A stretch of DNA of 43,462 nt from positions 1 through 43,462 of the forward strand of contig MWCD01000032.1 in NCBI GenBank assembly GCA_002069885.1, written 5' to 3'. The stretch is from a bacterium ADurb.Bin236. GTDB lineage: Bacteria > UBP15 > UBA6099. The notes beneath the pieces were generated by a model. The model searched no databases. It was not told the origin of the DNA and saw nothing but the letters and a program-made list of their open reading frames with translations. A program made the position numbers and the translations under genes. Shown piece by piece: positions 1-7,481 of this stretch (its first letter is position 1; every line of letters starts with the position of its first letter).

Positions 1-1
1 G

Positions 2-346
2 GTGGGCGACGGCATCAACGACGCGCCGGCGCTGGCTACCGCCGACCTGGGCATCGCGATGGGCGTTGCCGGCACCGATACCGCGCTGGAGACTGCCGAC
101 ATCGCGCTCATGGCCGACAATCTCTCTCGGGTGCCGTTTACGATGCGTCTGAGTCGGAAAACTCTCGGCATCATCAAACAGAATATCGCGCTGGCGCTGG
201 GATTGAAGGCGCTGGCGCTGGCGCTGGTCTTTCCCGGCTGGCTTACGATCTGGCTGGCGGTGCTGGCCGATATGGGCGCCACCATCCTCGTCACGCTCAA
301 TGCGCTTCGATTGCTGCAGGAACGTCCGCGTGACCGTGAAAGTTGA
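2..346 (+). CDS. Heavy-metal translocating P1B-type ATPase, C-terminal fragment
   Basis: This is the last 114 residues of a P-type ATPase; the gene begins before the window. It opens directly on the hinge motif [10 protein letters not shown], which co-ordinates Mg2+ and closes the phosphorylation domain. A short helical stretch follows, then the last two membrane segments (around residues 60-78 and 80-102) and a short charged tail. [19 protein letters not shown] is the typical ending of ZntA/CadA-like Zn/Cd/Pb exporters, so efflux of a soft divalent metal is the likely role. The exact metal cannot be read without the missing CPC motif. The gene belongs to the left block (1 to about 1170), which may not be contiguous in the genome with the rest of the window. 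Confidence 0.9.
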   Translation: MGDGINDAPALATADLGIAMGVAGTDTALETADIALMADNLSRVPFTMRLSRKTLGIIKQNIALALGLKALALALVFPGWLTIWLAVLADMGATILVTLNALRLLQERPRDRES

Positions 347-443
347 CGCACGGTAACGCCGTTCTCCGGTAGAATCTCTGTGTGTAGCAGTGTAGCATTC
401 GGGAGTATTCCTGGAAAGCCGTTTGTTGTAGAGAATATTATGC

Positions 444-449
444 TATAAT
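444..449 (+). promoter_or_regulatory. Possible -10 box ahead of the PPOX gene
   Basis: TATAAT lies 50 nt before the ATG at 500, in an AT-rich gap following the ATPase stop. TTTGTT at 422-427 is the best -35 candidate (16-nt spacer) but is a weak match. Confidence 0.4.
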
Positions 450-499
450 ATTCATTACAATAATCGAGTTATGGGTTATTCGTGAAAGGAGCGTGTGTC

Positions 500-877
500 A
501 TGGCGACGAACAATCTCAAGCAGGCCGTGGCATTCCTGCGCACCCATAAAATTTCCCATCTCGCCACCGCCGCGGACAACGTTCCGACGGTGCGGGTGAT
601 GTCCGTTGCCCACGTTGAGGATGACGGCGTCATCTGGTATGCCTCGCTGGTCTCGTCGGAGAAAGTGGCGCAGATACGCCGGCAGCCGCGCGTGGCTATC
701 TCCGCCTTTGCCGACGGCACCACCGTGGAAATTATTGGGCACGCGGAGATAATTGCTGACGCTGAGGTGAAGCGCACCCTCTGGCATGAGAGCTGGCAGC
801 CGTATTTTCCGAATGGGCACGACGACCCGGATTACGTGCTGATCAAGATCACGCCGGACGAGGTAACGGTTTACTGA
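500..877 (+). CDS. Pyridoxamine 5'-phosphate oxidase-family (split-barrel FMN-binding) protein
   Basis: This 125-residue protein has the compact split-barrel flavin-reductase/PPOX fold. KISHLATAADNVPTVRVMS is the typical first strand pair, followed by a WYASL strand, VAQIRRQPRVAISAF and a C-terminal IKITPDEVTVY strand. Small proteins of this family bind FMN or F420 as dimers and are usually annotated as general stress 26-like or PPOX-class proteins; the substrate is unknown. The start is ATG 500, with AAAGGAG nine bases upstream; an in-frame GTG at 482 has no ribosome binding site. It sits between the ATPase tail and the truncated isomerase-like gene, in the block suspected of being foreign to the contig. 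Confidence 0.8.
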   Translation: MATNNLKQAVAFLRTHKISHLATAADNVPTVRVMSVAHVEDDGVIWYASLVSSEKVAQIRRQPRVAISAFADGTTVEIIGHAEIIADAEVKRTLWHESWQPYFPNGHDDPDYVLIKITPDEVTVY

Positions 878-2349
878 TCGTCCGCCGGGGCGGCGCGTGC
901 TTTTCGCGCGCGCACACTTTTCGTGAACATGGTAGAATAGCAGCCAGGCGCTACCGTCCCTGACTCCGAAGTCTCGTGGGACGCGCGCGTTACCTCGGCA
1001 GGAATGGAGGCTGTTATGTCCGCGTTAACCATCGGTGTCTTCACATCCCTCGGCGCCGAGGCGGAGAAGACCTTTGCGTCCGTGCGGGAGATGGGGCTGG
1101 CGAGTTGCCAGCTTGGCTGCTGGCGGCCGCTGGACGTGAGCCGCGAATTAGTGGAAGCCAATCGCGCGGCGGTTTCGAGCATCGAGCCGGCTCTGCCCGC
1201 GTCGCCTAGCGCGGCGTACAGTTTTCCGGCCCGCAGAAGGATATCCGGGTCCGACGGTTCGAGCATCGAGGCCACCAGACAATGTGAAAGAGCGCCCGCG
1301 AGGTCGCCCTTGACCTCTCTCTGGTCTGCTAGGTCGAGTTGGGTGAGCGGGTGCAGCTCCTCCCTGTCCGTCTCGATGGCCCGCATCGCCTCTGCGACCG
1401 CCCTGATGTAGTAACGTTCGTAGTGCGCGAGGCCGCGTTGCTTATCCATCTGTTCGAGGCAGGCCTGTCCGTAGCCGTAAGCCTCCGCGTGTTTCTCTTG
1501 GCGCAGCCTGATTTCGACAGCGTTGCAGAGCGCGTAGGCATTCGCCGCGCGGCTGTTGAGCGAGTCGATGACCTGCGCGGCCTCTTCCGTTCTGCCGGCG
1601 GCAAAAAGAGTAAACCCGTAGTTGTTCGCGGTTACGTCCTTTTTGGGATCGAGTTCGAGCGCGCGCCTGTAAGCGGCGATGGATTCCTCGTAAGCGCCCG
1701 ACATCGAAAGCGCGTCCGCGAGAAGTGAAATGAGATGAGGTTCGTCCGGCCTGAGGTCGGACGCGGCGCGCGCGTACTGGGCCGCGACCTTCGGATGCCC
1801 CGCCGCCAGATACGCAGTCGAGATGTCCGCCAGAGTGTCAGGAAGCTCCGGGCCAAGCTCGATGGACTCCACAAGCGGGCGAATCGCGCGGACGTAATCG
1901 CCCCTTATCATGCGCATTCTTCCCTGCAATGACAGCGCCGCGGAAGACTCGCACCCGCGCGCCGCCGCCAGAGAGGCGTCCGCCCACGCCTGCCCGTACT
2001 CCCCGATAGTCTCGAAGAAACGCGCCCTCTCGGCGAACATACAGGAGTCTCCGCCGTTGTTTCGGACAGCTTTTCCGTATTCCAATATCGCGTTGAAATA
2101 GTCGCCCGCGCGCCCGTGCGCCCTGCCCCTTGCGGCGTGCAACTTCGGAATGTCCGATTCCTCGGCATACAACCTCGCCTTGTCAAGCGCGTCGAACGCC
2201 CGCTTGTGGTCGCCCTCGTCCGAAAACTCGGCGGAACTCTTTATCGCGGCGTCGATGTCGAACCCCGCGCGCGCGCCGACCGGCGAAAACGCAACCGCCA
2301 ACGCCGCCAGAGCCGCTGCCACCGAATATTTCAATCTGAACAATTCCAT
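871..2349 (-). CDS. Secreted TPR-repeat protein; C-terminal ~95 codons are read-through past a junction
   Basis: The open frame is 492 codons, but only the first ~395 look like protein. Residues 1-28 are a signal peptide (cleavage after GARA). Residues ~30-398 are successive tetratricopeptide helices, the clearest being AYEESIAAYRRALELDP near 219-235 and ILLRAGKLYAALGDAGRAGSMLETAARLA near 370-398. From ~400 to the stop the sequence is low-quality read-through, antisense to the isomerase-like fragment and the end of the PPOX gene. The true C-terminus is therefore missing. TPR proteins of this type act as scaffolds in the envelope; no partner can be named. A TTGAAA-N17-AATAAT-N6-ATG arrangement upstream suggests a leaderless mRNA. 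Confidence 0.8.
   Translation of the reverse strand: MELFRLKYSVAAALAALAVAFSPVGARAGFDIDAAIKSSAEFSDEGDHKRAFDALDKARLYAEESDIPKLHAARGRAHGRAGDYFNAILEYGKAVRNNGGDSCMFAERARFFETIGEYGQAWADASLAAARGCESSAALSLQGRMRMIRGDYVRAIRPLVESIELGPELPDTLADISTAYLAAGHPKVAAQYARAASDLRPDEPHLISLLADALSMSGAYEESIAAYRRALELDPKKDVTANNYGFTLFAAGRTEEAAQVIDSLNSRAANAYALCNAVEIRLRQEKHAEAYGYGQACLEQMDKQRGLAHYERYYIRAVAEAMRAIETDREELHPLTQLDLADQREVKGDLAGALSHCLVASMLEPSDPDILLRAGKLYAALGDAGRAGSMLETAARLASTNSRLTSSGRQQPSWQLASPISRTDAKVFSASAPRDVKTPMVNADITASIPAEVTRASHETSESGTVAPGCYSTMFTKSVRARKARAAPADDQ
1016..1180 (+). pseudogene. 5' fragment of a sugar-phosphate isomerase/epimerase-like (TIM barrel) gene, cut at a junction
   Basis: An ATG at 1016 with GGAGG six bases upstream starts a reading frame whose first ~50 residues look like a real TIM-barrel sugar isomerase N-terminus: a first strand LTIGVFTSL, a helix AEAEKTFASVREMGLASCQL, then DVSRELVEANRAA. 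After about position 1170 the frame becomes the antisense of the TPR gene and loses all protein-like character. The end given here is approximate (1150-1185). Either the contig is chimeric at this point or a rearrangement cut the gene. The family assignment rests on a short stretch and is moderate. Confidence 0.6.
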
Positions 2350-2355
2350 AGCCCT

Positions 2356-2384
2356 ATTATTAATTCTTGTCCTGCTTATTTCAA
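2356..2384 (-). promoter_or_regulatory. Promoter of the TPR gene with leaderless geometry
   Basis: On the minus strand TTGAAA (2379-2384), a 17-nt spacer and AATAAT (2356-2361) are followed after exactly 6 nt by the ATG at 2349. Transcription would start at or next to the start codon. Confidence 0.55.
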
Positions 2385-2515
2385 GCTGTCCCCGCTCTTT
2401 TGAACTGACGGCAGGAAAAAACAGTCAAATCAAAACGACATTAACGACAAATTACTGCGTGAAAAACGAGTTTGGAGGATGCGGGAATCATGGCTGCCGG
2501 ATTTTTCGAGCTGAA

Positions 2516-2545
2516 TTGACAACCGGCGCGATTCTGTAATATTAT
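2516..2545 (+). promoter_or_regulatory. Sigma70-type promoter upstream of the cytochrome gene
   Basis: A perfect TTGACA at 2516-2521 is followed by TAATAT at 2537-2542 (15-nt spacer) or TATTAT at 2540-2545 (18-nt spacer). It points toward the cytochrome gene, but a terminator-like hairpin lies immediately downstream. Confidence 0.6.
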
Positions 2546-2546
2546 T

Positions 2547-2590
2547 AGCGCCTGTGCGGAGCGGAAAACGTTCGTCCGCGCGCTTTTTTT
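2547..2590 (+). terminator. Terminator-like hairpin in the cytochrome leader (candidate attenuator)
   Basis: Two stacked stems, AGCGC/GCGCT (2547-2551 with 2580-2584) and GCGGA/TCCGC (2556-2560 with 2575-2579), are followed by a run of seven T (2584-2590). The TPR gene upstream is transcribed away from this site, so no plus-strand gene ends here. The only known plus-strand transcript is the cytochrome mRNA, which makes attenuation or a very short RNA the likely role. Confidence 0.55.
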
Positions 2591-2661
2591 AAGGTAGATG
2601 TAAGTAAACAGCCGCTCATATACATAGAAGAGCGACAAATGGAAAGGGTGAGGTGCGAGAG

Positions 2662-3639
2662 ATGAAAAAGTCGAAAGCTACAAAAGCTATCGCGATGTCC
2701 GCAATGGTGGCGTTGGCGCTGGCGGCGTTCGTGTCCGCTGCGTACGCGGCGAAAGCGAACACAAAGTTTCACACAAAGAGCCTTCACAAGACGGGCGCGG
2801 GATTGAAGCATTGGTACGATGCCGCCGGCGGGCTAAAGAGCCTGACCAAGGCCGAATACGACACGCTCGGTTGCAAAAGCTGCCACACAGCCACTTGCAA
2901 AGCCTGCCACGTGACGAGCATGAAGGCCGCCGACACGCGCGACCCGAAGACCTGCCTCGGCTGCCACCAGAGCATCGCAGCCACTTTCGATTTGAGCAAG
3001 GCGGCGGGCAAGCTGGACGTCCATGAAGGCAAGATGATCTGCAACGACTGCCACATAGGCGAAGCCTTCGACGACATCCACGGCAACGAAGGCAGCTTCA
3101 ATACGAAGAGCGACGCCGGAGCGATCAAAGCCTCCTGCCTTAACTGCCACAAAGAAGATCAGGAAATCAAAGCGCACAAAGTTCACAAAGGCAAACTGGC
3201 CTGCCAGTCCTGCCACGTGGAAGCTTCCATATCGATGTTCGACGGCAAGTTCGCGGACTTTGCGAAATCCGGATACAAAGGCGTGTTCACCCCGAAGATG
3301 GACTGGACGATGCTCATAAACGCAGACGGAAAAATCACGACCGGCCGCGTGAAGACAATCAAGCTTGACGGAGGAAAAACCTTCGTGTCAGTCGAGCCGT
3401 ACTACACGCACAACGTGACGAAGAAAGCACTCAACTGCAGCGCCTGCCACGGCAGCGCAAACATGGTCGCCGTGAAAGACGGAAAGAAAATCGCGGTCGC
3501 GAGCGCCAAGGGCGTTATCCCGTTCGACCCGGCGGTTCTTGATTTCGGCGCCGACACGGTCGTACAGGTCATCGGCGGCGGAACAGCTCTCGACGCTAAA
3601 CAGATGACGAAGATGAAAATGACGATTAAGGATCAGTGA
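2662..3639 (+). CDS. Secreted seven-haem c-type cytochrome
   Basis: This 325-residue protein has a Sec signal peptide (KKSKATKAIAMSAM... cleaved after AYA near residue 29) and seven CXXCH haem-binding motifs: CKSCH, CKACH, CLGCH, CNDCH, CLNCH, CQSCH and CSACH. The first six are packed into the N-terminal ~190 residues. The last lies after a ~75-residue haem-free segment, and the final ~55 residues carry no haem. Multihaem cytochromes of this kind shuttle electrons in the periplasm or at the cell surface. No membrane quinol oxidase, maturation gene or terminal reductase is in the window, so the partner is unknown. ATG 2662 is preceded by a GGTGAGGTG ribosome binding site; an in-frame GTG at 2653 is less likely. 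An intrinsic terminator follows the stop. Confidence 0.9.
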   Translation: MKKSKATKAIAMSAMVALALAAFVSAAYAAKANTKFHTKSLHKTGAGLKHWYDAAGGLKSLTKAEYDTLGCKSCHTATCKACHVTSMKAADTRDPKTCLGCHQSIAATFDLSKAAGKLDVHEGKMICNDCHIGEAFDDIHGNEGSFNTKSDAGAIKASCLNCHKEDQEIKAHKVHKGKLACQSCHVEASISMFDGKFADFAKSGYKGVFTPKMDWTMLINADGKITTGRVKTIKLDGGKTFVSVEPYYTHNVTKKALNCSACHGSANMVAVKDGKKIAVASAKGVIPFDPAVLDFGADTVVQVIGGGTALDAKQMTKMKMTIKDQ

Positions 3640-3661
3640 TAACAGTTGTAAATGGATGAAC

Positions 3662-3694
3662 AAAGGGCGGGGGAAATCACTCCCGCCCTTTTTT
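3662..3694 (+). terminator. Rho-independent terminator after the cytochrome gene
   Basis: AAAGGGCGGG (3662-3671) pairs perfectly with CCCGCCCTTT (3682-3691), followed by further T residues. It lies 23 nt after the stop codon and separates the cytochrome gene from tldD. Confidence 0.9.
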
Positions 3695-3733
3695 ATTCCC
3701 GGCGCCCCGGCGGCGGGCAGCGGAGGTTGGAAA

Positions 3734-5131
3734 ATGGAAAAACTGCTCTCGAACCTGATGGATGAAGCAATAACGGCAGGAGCGGAATTCGCTGACGCAA
3801 GAAGAGGCGAAGGGCGCTCGACGATGATACAGATACAGGACGGACGTACGGAGAAAGTGCATTCGTCGCGAGGGCGGAGCATAGGAGTTAGGACGTTGGT
3901 GGGAGGCGCATGGGGATTCGCAGCCACGAACGACGACGACGAGGCCGCGGCAAGGAGATGCCTGAAAGAAGCGCTCGAAGCCGCGCGGGCTGCCGCGCCG
4001 CACGTCGCCGAACCAGCCTCCGTGGCCCGCGTCGCGCCGTCGAGAGCGTCTGTCCCCGCCTCCGCCGAAAAGCGTCCGGACTCTGTTCCGGTGTCAGAAA
4101 AAGTGAAGGACATGTTCGCGCACGAGCGCTCGGCGCGCGAGTTCGATTCGAGAATCGAGAACACCCGGCTCACCTACTTCGACGGCGTCTCAAAAGTTAG
4201 AATAGCAAACACATACGGAACATACGTGGAGATGGAAACGTCGCGGGCGCGCGCAGCGGTAAACGTGGTGGCGCGCTCCGGCGAACTGCGGCAGACTGGA
4301 TACGAGAGCGTCGGCAGGTTGGCCGGATACGAAATAATGGAATTGCTGGAACCGGAGGAATTCGGGATAAAAGCGGCAAGGCGAGCGGTCAATCTGCTAT
4401 CGGCGACCCCCGCCCCTCCCGGCGAATACCCGGTAATCTTCGACCACAGCATCACCGGGCTGTTCGTGCACGAGGCGTTCGGCCACAACTCCGAGGCCGA
4501 CCTCGTGTGGTCAGGGGAGTCGATAATCGCCGACAGGATGGGAAAAAGAATAGGCTCCGAGTTGGTAACAATAATTGACGACTCGACGCTGCCCGGGGCG
4601 TGGGGTTCTTACTCGTATGACTCCGAAGGGGTCGCCGGGCGCAAGCGCGTTCTGGTGGATAAAGGAATCGTAAAAGAGTTCCTGCATTCGCTGGAGACGG
4701 CCGCCAAATTCGGGGCGGAGCCGAACGGGAGCGCGCGGGCGGAAAGCGCGGCAAACAGGCCGATAGTGCGAATGAGCAACACGTTCATCGCGCCCGGCGA
4801 TTCCACCCTTGATGAAATGGTGTCCGCGCTGGATCGGGGGATCCTTCTTAAGGGCGCTCTCAGCGGCTACGTGTCCACAGAGACCGGGCAGTTCACGTGC
4901 AGGGCGGCGGAAGGTTGGCTAATCCGCAACGGAGCGCTCCACGAAAGGCTAAGGGACGTCGCGGTGTCCGGCATGGTGCTTGAAGCGCTGGAAAACGTGG
5001 ATGCCGTGAGCGGGGATTTCCACCTGAGATCCCCCGGCACGTGCGGAAAAAACGGACAGGGCGCGCCGGTGGACAACGGCGGCCCGCACATAAGGGTCAA
5101 GCGCCTCGTTGTCGGCGGCAGGGAAGAATAA
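3734..5131 (+). CDS. tldD: TldD-family metalloprotease
   Basis: This 465-residue protein is full length for TldD. The zinc-binding motif HEAFGH (HExxxH, residues 246-251) is intact and followed by NSEADLV. Further family landmarks are NTFIAPGDSTLDEMV, GYVSTETGQFTCRAAEGW and the C-terminal GTCGKNGQGAPVDNGGPHI block. In other bacteria TldD works with TldE (PmbA) as a heterodimer that degrades unfolded peptides and trims leader peptides of modified peptides such as microcin B17. No tldE is in the window. The chosen start is ATG 3734, with GGAGG ten bases upstream. The frame is open further upstream, to an ATG at 3656, but that extension would run through the cytochrome terminator and encodes nothing TldD-like. 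Confidence 0.92.
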   Translation: MEKLLSNLMDEAITAGAEFADARRGEGRSTMIQIQDGRTEKVHSSRGRSIGVRTLVGGAWGFAATNDDDEAAARRCLKEALEAARAAAPHVAEPASVARVAPSRASVPASAEKRPDSVPVSEKVKDMFAHERSAREFDSRIENTRLTYFDGVSKVRIANTYGTYVEMETSRARAAVNVVARSGELRQTGYESVGRLAGYEIMELLEPEEFGIKAARRAVNLLSATPAPPGEYPVIFDHSITGLFVHEAFGHNSEADLVWSGESIIADRMGKRIGSELVTIIDDSTLPGAWGSYSYDSEGVAGRKRVLVDKGIVKEFLHSLETAAKFGAEPNGSARAESAANRPIVRMSNTFIAPGDSTLDEMVSALDRGILLKGALSGYVSTETGQFTCRAAEGWLIRNGALHERLRDVAVSGMVLEALENVDAVSGDFHLRSPGTCGKNGQGAPVDNGGPHIRVKRLVVGGREE

Positions 5132-5232
5132 CTATAAAAACCGTTTGAAACAGCCTTCGTATTTTGCGATTGGAAAAACCTTTTTTGACATTTTTGCATC
5201 ATTTTGGTTGTTTGTAAATGAGAGGAATGGCA

Positions 5233-5248
5233 AAACCCCCGGGGGTTT
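5233..5248. repeat. Perfect 16-bp palindrome
   Basis: AAACCCCCGGGGGTTT is its own reverse complement with no loop. Such symmetry fits a dimeric-protein binding site better than an RNA hairpin. It lies about 100 bp after tldD and 90 bp before the HDAC promoter. Confidence 0.6.
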
Positions 5249-5337
5249 CCTAAGTCGTATTTTTCATTGGCGAATCCTAGATAAATCGCGAGCTTCCAGC
5301 CGACGCGGACAGGCAACACGAGCAAACTCGCGCGGTC

Positions 5338-5366
5338 TTTAAATTCCCGCCCGCCGATTATATAAT
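5338..5366 (+). promoter_or_regulatory. Promoter of the HDAC-like/RNase Z unit
   Basis: TTTAAA (5338-5343), a 17-nt spacer and a perfect TATAAT (5361-5366). The predicted transcript start is near 5373, 70 nt before the ATG at 5443. Confidence 0.6.
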
Positions 5367-5442
5367 AGGAAAGTTATGGCCGGTATCGGACAATCCCACC
5401 ACAGTGGAAATCCCCGCCGGGCACATGGAGACGCGACACGCG

Positions 5443-6486
5443 ATGAGCAAAATTGGGATAGTTTACTCTGACCGGTATCTTGAGCACGAGACAGGCGCTC
5501 ATGTGGAAAATCCGGGGCGAGTGACGGCGATACGCGACGAACTGCTTGCCGCCTCTTGGACGGACAGGCTGCAATGGCTGGCCCCTCGCGCGGCTTCTCC
5601 TCAGGACATCGCGATGATACACGACCGCTCTTATGTCGAATATATCAAAAAAGAGTGCGAATACACACGCGGGATAAGCTATCTTAATCCTGACACAGCG
5701 ATATGCCCGGAGAGCTACGAAGTGGCGCTGTTGGCGGCGGGCGGAGTGATGGAAGGAATCGACAGGCTGTTCGCAAAGGAAGTGGACGGCTTCTTCGCCC
5801 TCGTGCGGCCTCCCGGCCACCACGCCGAGGCGGACGAGTCGCACGGGTTCTGCCTGTTTAACAATATCGCCATCGGAGCGCGCCACGCTCAGGAAAACCA
5901 CAACGTCGGGCGCGTGTTCATTCTCGACTGGGACATTCACCACGGAAACGGCACGCAGCATTCTTTCGACAAAGACCCATCCGTTTTTTTCTGTTCGTTC
6001 CACCAAAGCCCCCACTATCCGGGGACAGGCGGGCGGACGGAGATGGGAATCGACGACGGATTCGGATACACGCTGAACCTGCCCATGAGACCGGGCAGCG
6101 GCAATGACGACTATATGTATCTTATGGAGGAGTGCGTCGGTCCGGCGATCAGACGCTTCGAGCCGGAACTGCTACTGATATCCGCCGGATTCGACGGACA
6201 CCGCAGCGACCCTCTGGGCGGCGCGCTGTTGGATGATGGAGGATTCGCGGCCATATTCGAGCACGCGCGGGAAGCGGCCCGGTGCCCGGTCGGCATCGTG
6301 CTCGAAGGCGGCTACAACTACGAGTCGCTCGCTTCTTCGTCTGCGGCTGTGACGGGTGTTTTCGTAAACAGCGAACAGCCGTCATACATATCGCTGGCAA
6401 AATCGCCGGGCAGAGGTTCGGTAGACCTTGCGGCGTTCATGCGGGAGCAACACCCCTGCCTTAAAGACTCATGGAATCACAAATAA
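5443..6486 (+). CDS. Histone deacetylase-family (class II/acetylpolyamine amidohydrolase-like) zinc hydrolase
   Basis: The 347-residue protein has the full arginase-fold deacetylase active site. These are the tandem His of RPPGHHA (126-127), the zinc ligands and charge-relay residues of DWDIHHGNGTQ (D162-H167), the Asp of SAGFDGHRSDPLG (D251) and the catalytic Tyr of EGGY (Y291). In bacteria this family removes acetyl groups from polyamines, small molecules or proteins; which one cannot be read from sequence. Of three in-frame starts (GTG 5404, ATG 5425, ATG 5443), ATG 5443 gives the family-typical N-terminus KIGIVYSDRYLEHETG and has a GGAG 12 nt upstream. RNase Z follows 25 nt after the stop and probably shares the mRNA. 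Confidence 0.9.
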   Translation: MSKIGIVYSDRYLEHETGAHVENPGRVTAIRDELLAASWTDRLQWLAPRAASPQDIAMIHDRSYVEYIKKECEYTRGISYLNPDTAICPESYEVALLAAGGVMEGIDRLFAKEVDGFFALVRPPGHHAEADESHGFCLFNNIAIGARHAQENHNVGRVFILDWDIHHGNGTQHSFDKDPSVFFCSFHQSPHYPGTGGRTEMGIDDGFGYTLNLPMRPGSGNDDYMYLMEECVGPAIRRFEPELLLISAGFDGHRSDPLGGALLDDGGFAAIFEHAREAARCPVGIVLEGGYNYESLASSSAAVTGVFVNSEQPSYISLAKSPGRGSVDLAAFMREQHPCLKDSWNHK

Positions 6487-6511
6487 CCGACTCGCCGGAG
6501 ATCTCCAAGCC

Positions 6512-7423
6512 TTGAGAGCAATATTCCTCGGCACAAGCGGAGGCATACCCACGCCCCGCAGATCCCTCCCCGCAGTGGCCCTTATGCACGAGGGCGAGAT
6601 TATGCTGTTCGACTGCGGCGAAGGCGCGCAGACCCAGTTTATGCGCAAAGGCATCGGCTTCGGCAGACTCACCAAGATATTCATCACGCACATCCACGGC
6701 GACCACCTTTCCGGTCTCATGGGACTGTTCATGACGCTAACAATGCTTGAGCGGGAGGCTCCGCTGGAAGTTTACGGCCCGCCCGGACTGGCCGAGTTCT
6801 TCGGCTCTCTCGAACGCGACATAAAGTTGCGAGCGCGTTTCCCATATTCCATCAACGTCGCGGCTCCGGGCATGGTCGTCAGATGCGACGGATTCCACGT
6901 GGAGGCGGCTCCCGTGAACCATTCCGTGCCCTGCCTCGCGTTCGCGGTGCAGGAAAGCGTGCGTCCGGGCAAGTTCGACCTCGACCGCGCGCGCGAATTA
7001 GGCGTGCCCGAAGGCCCGCTTTTCGGCTCTCTTCAGAAAGGCGAGATAGTCACTCTGCCGGACGGCGGAACGGTGTCACCCTCGGACGTTCTGGGACCGC
7101 CGCGCAAGGGCCGCCGCGTCGTTTACTGCACGGACACCGTTTATCATCCTCCGATAATCCCCTTCTGCCGGGACGCCGACCTGCTGATACACGAATCGAT
7201 GTTCGCCGAAGACATGAAGGACGAGGCGAGGATGCGCAAGCACTCGACCGCCGCCGAAGCCGCCGGAATCGCGCGCGCCGCAGGAGTCCGCCGACTTGCT
7301 CTCACCCACATCAGCGCCCGCTATCTCGACACGTCGGACATTCAGGAACAGGCGCGCGCCGTGTTTCCCGAAACCACCGTCGCCCGCGACCTCATGGAAA
7401 TCGAAATCCCTTATATCGACTGA
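6512..7423 (+). CDS. rnz: Ribonuclease Z (tRNA 3'-processing endonuclease)
   Basis: This metallo-beta-lactamase-fold nuclease is 303 residues long. The zinc site HIHGDH (HxHxDH, residues 60-65) follows an N-terminal RAIFLGTSGGIPTPRRSLP glycine loop. Later come the CTDT strand, LLIHESMF and the C-terminal KHSTAAEAAGIARAAGVRRLALTHIS block, all standard for RNase Z/ElaC. The enzyme cuts tRNA precursors just after the discriminator base; the one tRNA in this window lacks an encoded CCA, which fits a need for it. TTG 6512 is the best start: the frame stays open upstream but the family sequence begins here, and GGAG lies 11 nt before. It probably forms an operon with the deacetylase-like gene. Confidence 0.92.
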   Translation: MRAIFLGTSGGIPTPRRSLPAVALMHEGEIMLFDCGEGAQTQFMRKGIGFGRLTKIFITHIHGDHLSGLMGLFMTLTMLEREAPLEVYGPPGLAEFFGSLERDIKLRARFPYSINVAAPGMVVRCDGFHVEAAPVNHSVPCLAFAVQESVRPGKFDLDRARELGVPEGPLFGSLQKGEIVTLPDGGTVSPSDVLGPPRKGRRVVYCTDTVYHPPIIPFCRDADLLIHESMFAEDMKDEARMRKHSTAAEAAGIARAAGVRRLALTHISARYLDTSDIQEQARAVFPETTVARDLMEIEIPYID

Positions 7424-7446
7424 CAGTCCGCGAATGTTTTTCAGGG

Positions 7447-7475
7447 TTTATTTCGCGGACGCGTTGGAGTATTAT
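7447..7475 (+). promoter_or_regulatory. Promoter with -10 box 6 nt before the MraY-like gene
   Basis: TTTATT (7447-7452), a 17-nt spacer and TATTAT (7470-7475) stand exactly 6 nt before the ATG at 7482. The -35 is weak; the -10 to ATG distance matches four other genes in this window. Confidence 0.5.
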
Positions 7476-7481
7476 TAACAC

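Larger units (their letters stand above)
5132..5442. other. Intergenic region between tldD and the HDAC-like gene
   Basis: It holds an AT-rich stretch (5132-5230), a perfect 16-bp palindrome (5233-5248), a promoter (5338-5366) and a 31-codon open frame (ATG 5376 to TGA 5471). That frame begins at the predicted transcription start and overlaps the first codons of the HDAC-like gene in another frame. No other gene is seen. Confidence 0.6.

Noticed and set aside
976-1728. Several plus-strand frames over the TPR gene
   Set aside because: Beyond about 1170 these are shadows of the minus-strand TPR gene; only the first ~50 codons from ATG 1016 look real.
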